The notes beneath the pieces are model-generated. The model was not told the origin of the DNA. It saw nothing but the letters and a program-made list of their open reading frames with translations, and did no database searches. Positions 63,993 through 64,000 of a DNA stretch of 64,000 nt are shown piece by piece. The position numbers and the translations under genes are program-made. The stretch comes from a virus. The stretch lies in the IMG/VR virus record IMGVR_UViG_3300029922_000014, positions 86,437-150,436 of that record. One strand, written 5' to 3'. Each line of letters begins with the position of its first letter. Positions within the stretch are counted from its first letter, which is position 1.

Positions 63993-64000
63993 AAAGTCTG

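Overview
The window is a compact, GC-rich stretch of a tailed-phage genome. Essentially every convincing gene reads on the minus strand, genes abut or overlap by ATGA, GTGA or TGATG junctions, and the set includes a portal protein, large terminase and a full phage replisome. No ribosomal, tRNA or host housekeeping genes are seen. A perfect type IV prepilin leader, a lipoprotein signal and Shine-Dalgarno sequences suggest a Gram-negative, probably proteobacterial host; this is inference.

Layout along the window, which is the reverse of the transcription order. Positions 1-15.6 kb hold about forty small, mostly unrecognised genes with a few readable ones: a MazG-like fragment, a Lar-like zinc ribbon, a GroES co-chaperonin, a pseudopilin-like protein, a DnaJ-type zinc finger, an IS1341-type TnpB and a secreted 3D-domain protein. 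Positions 15.7-34.6 kb hold virion and packaging genes (LamG protein, a 1072-residue unknown, portal with an intein, TerL, likely TerS) mixed with HU-like proteins, two HNH homing endonucleases, an ADP-ribosylglycohydrolase and small unknowns. Positions 34.6-63 kb hold replication, recombination and nucleotide metabolism: Rad50/Mre11, MazG, ThyX, an NMP kinase-like protein, a FEN nuclease, a ParB/KorB-like protein, RecA, a gp32-like SSB, a UDG-PolA fusion with an intein, a methyltransferase, primase, DnaB-like helicase, a UvsW-like and a RecQ-like helicase, and an SGNH lipoprotein.

The most striking signal is regulatory. A 13-bp dyad, TGACA-N3-TGTCA, occurs 27 times (23 with both arms perfect; about 0.06 expected by chance). 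At nine or ten places it overlaps the -35 box of a recurring composite promoter: a second palindrome (CCGCGTNAYGCGG), about 10 nt, TTGACA, a 15-bp spacer, and TAYNCT or CATGAT. Seven of these promoters continue into a conserved leader with a GGTCC-N3-GGACC hairpin just before the Shine-Dalgarno. The other dyads sit at gene junctions, where the dyad itself supplies TGA stops and NTG starts, or inside genes. This looks like a genome-wide regulon comparable in layout to mycobacteriophage L5 stoperators or the KorB operators of plasmid RK2. A ParB/KorB-like protein encoded here, whose own promoter carries a site, is a candidate regulator, but this is untested.

Recombination and replication genes form one continuous block (nuclease pair, RecA, SSB, polymerase, primase, helicases), so the phage probably runs its own recombination-linked replication and makes its own dTMP through ThyX. 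Two inteins, two HNH genes and TnpB show a heavy load of selfish elements placed in or beside essential genes. An 870-bp gene-free region at 60.1-60.97 kb is the best candidate for an origin or control region.
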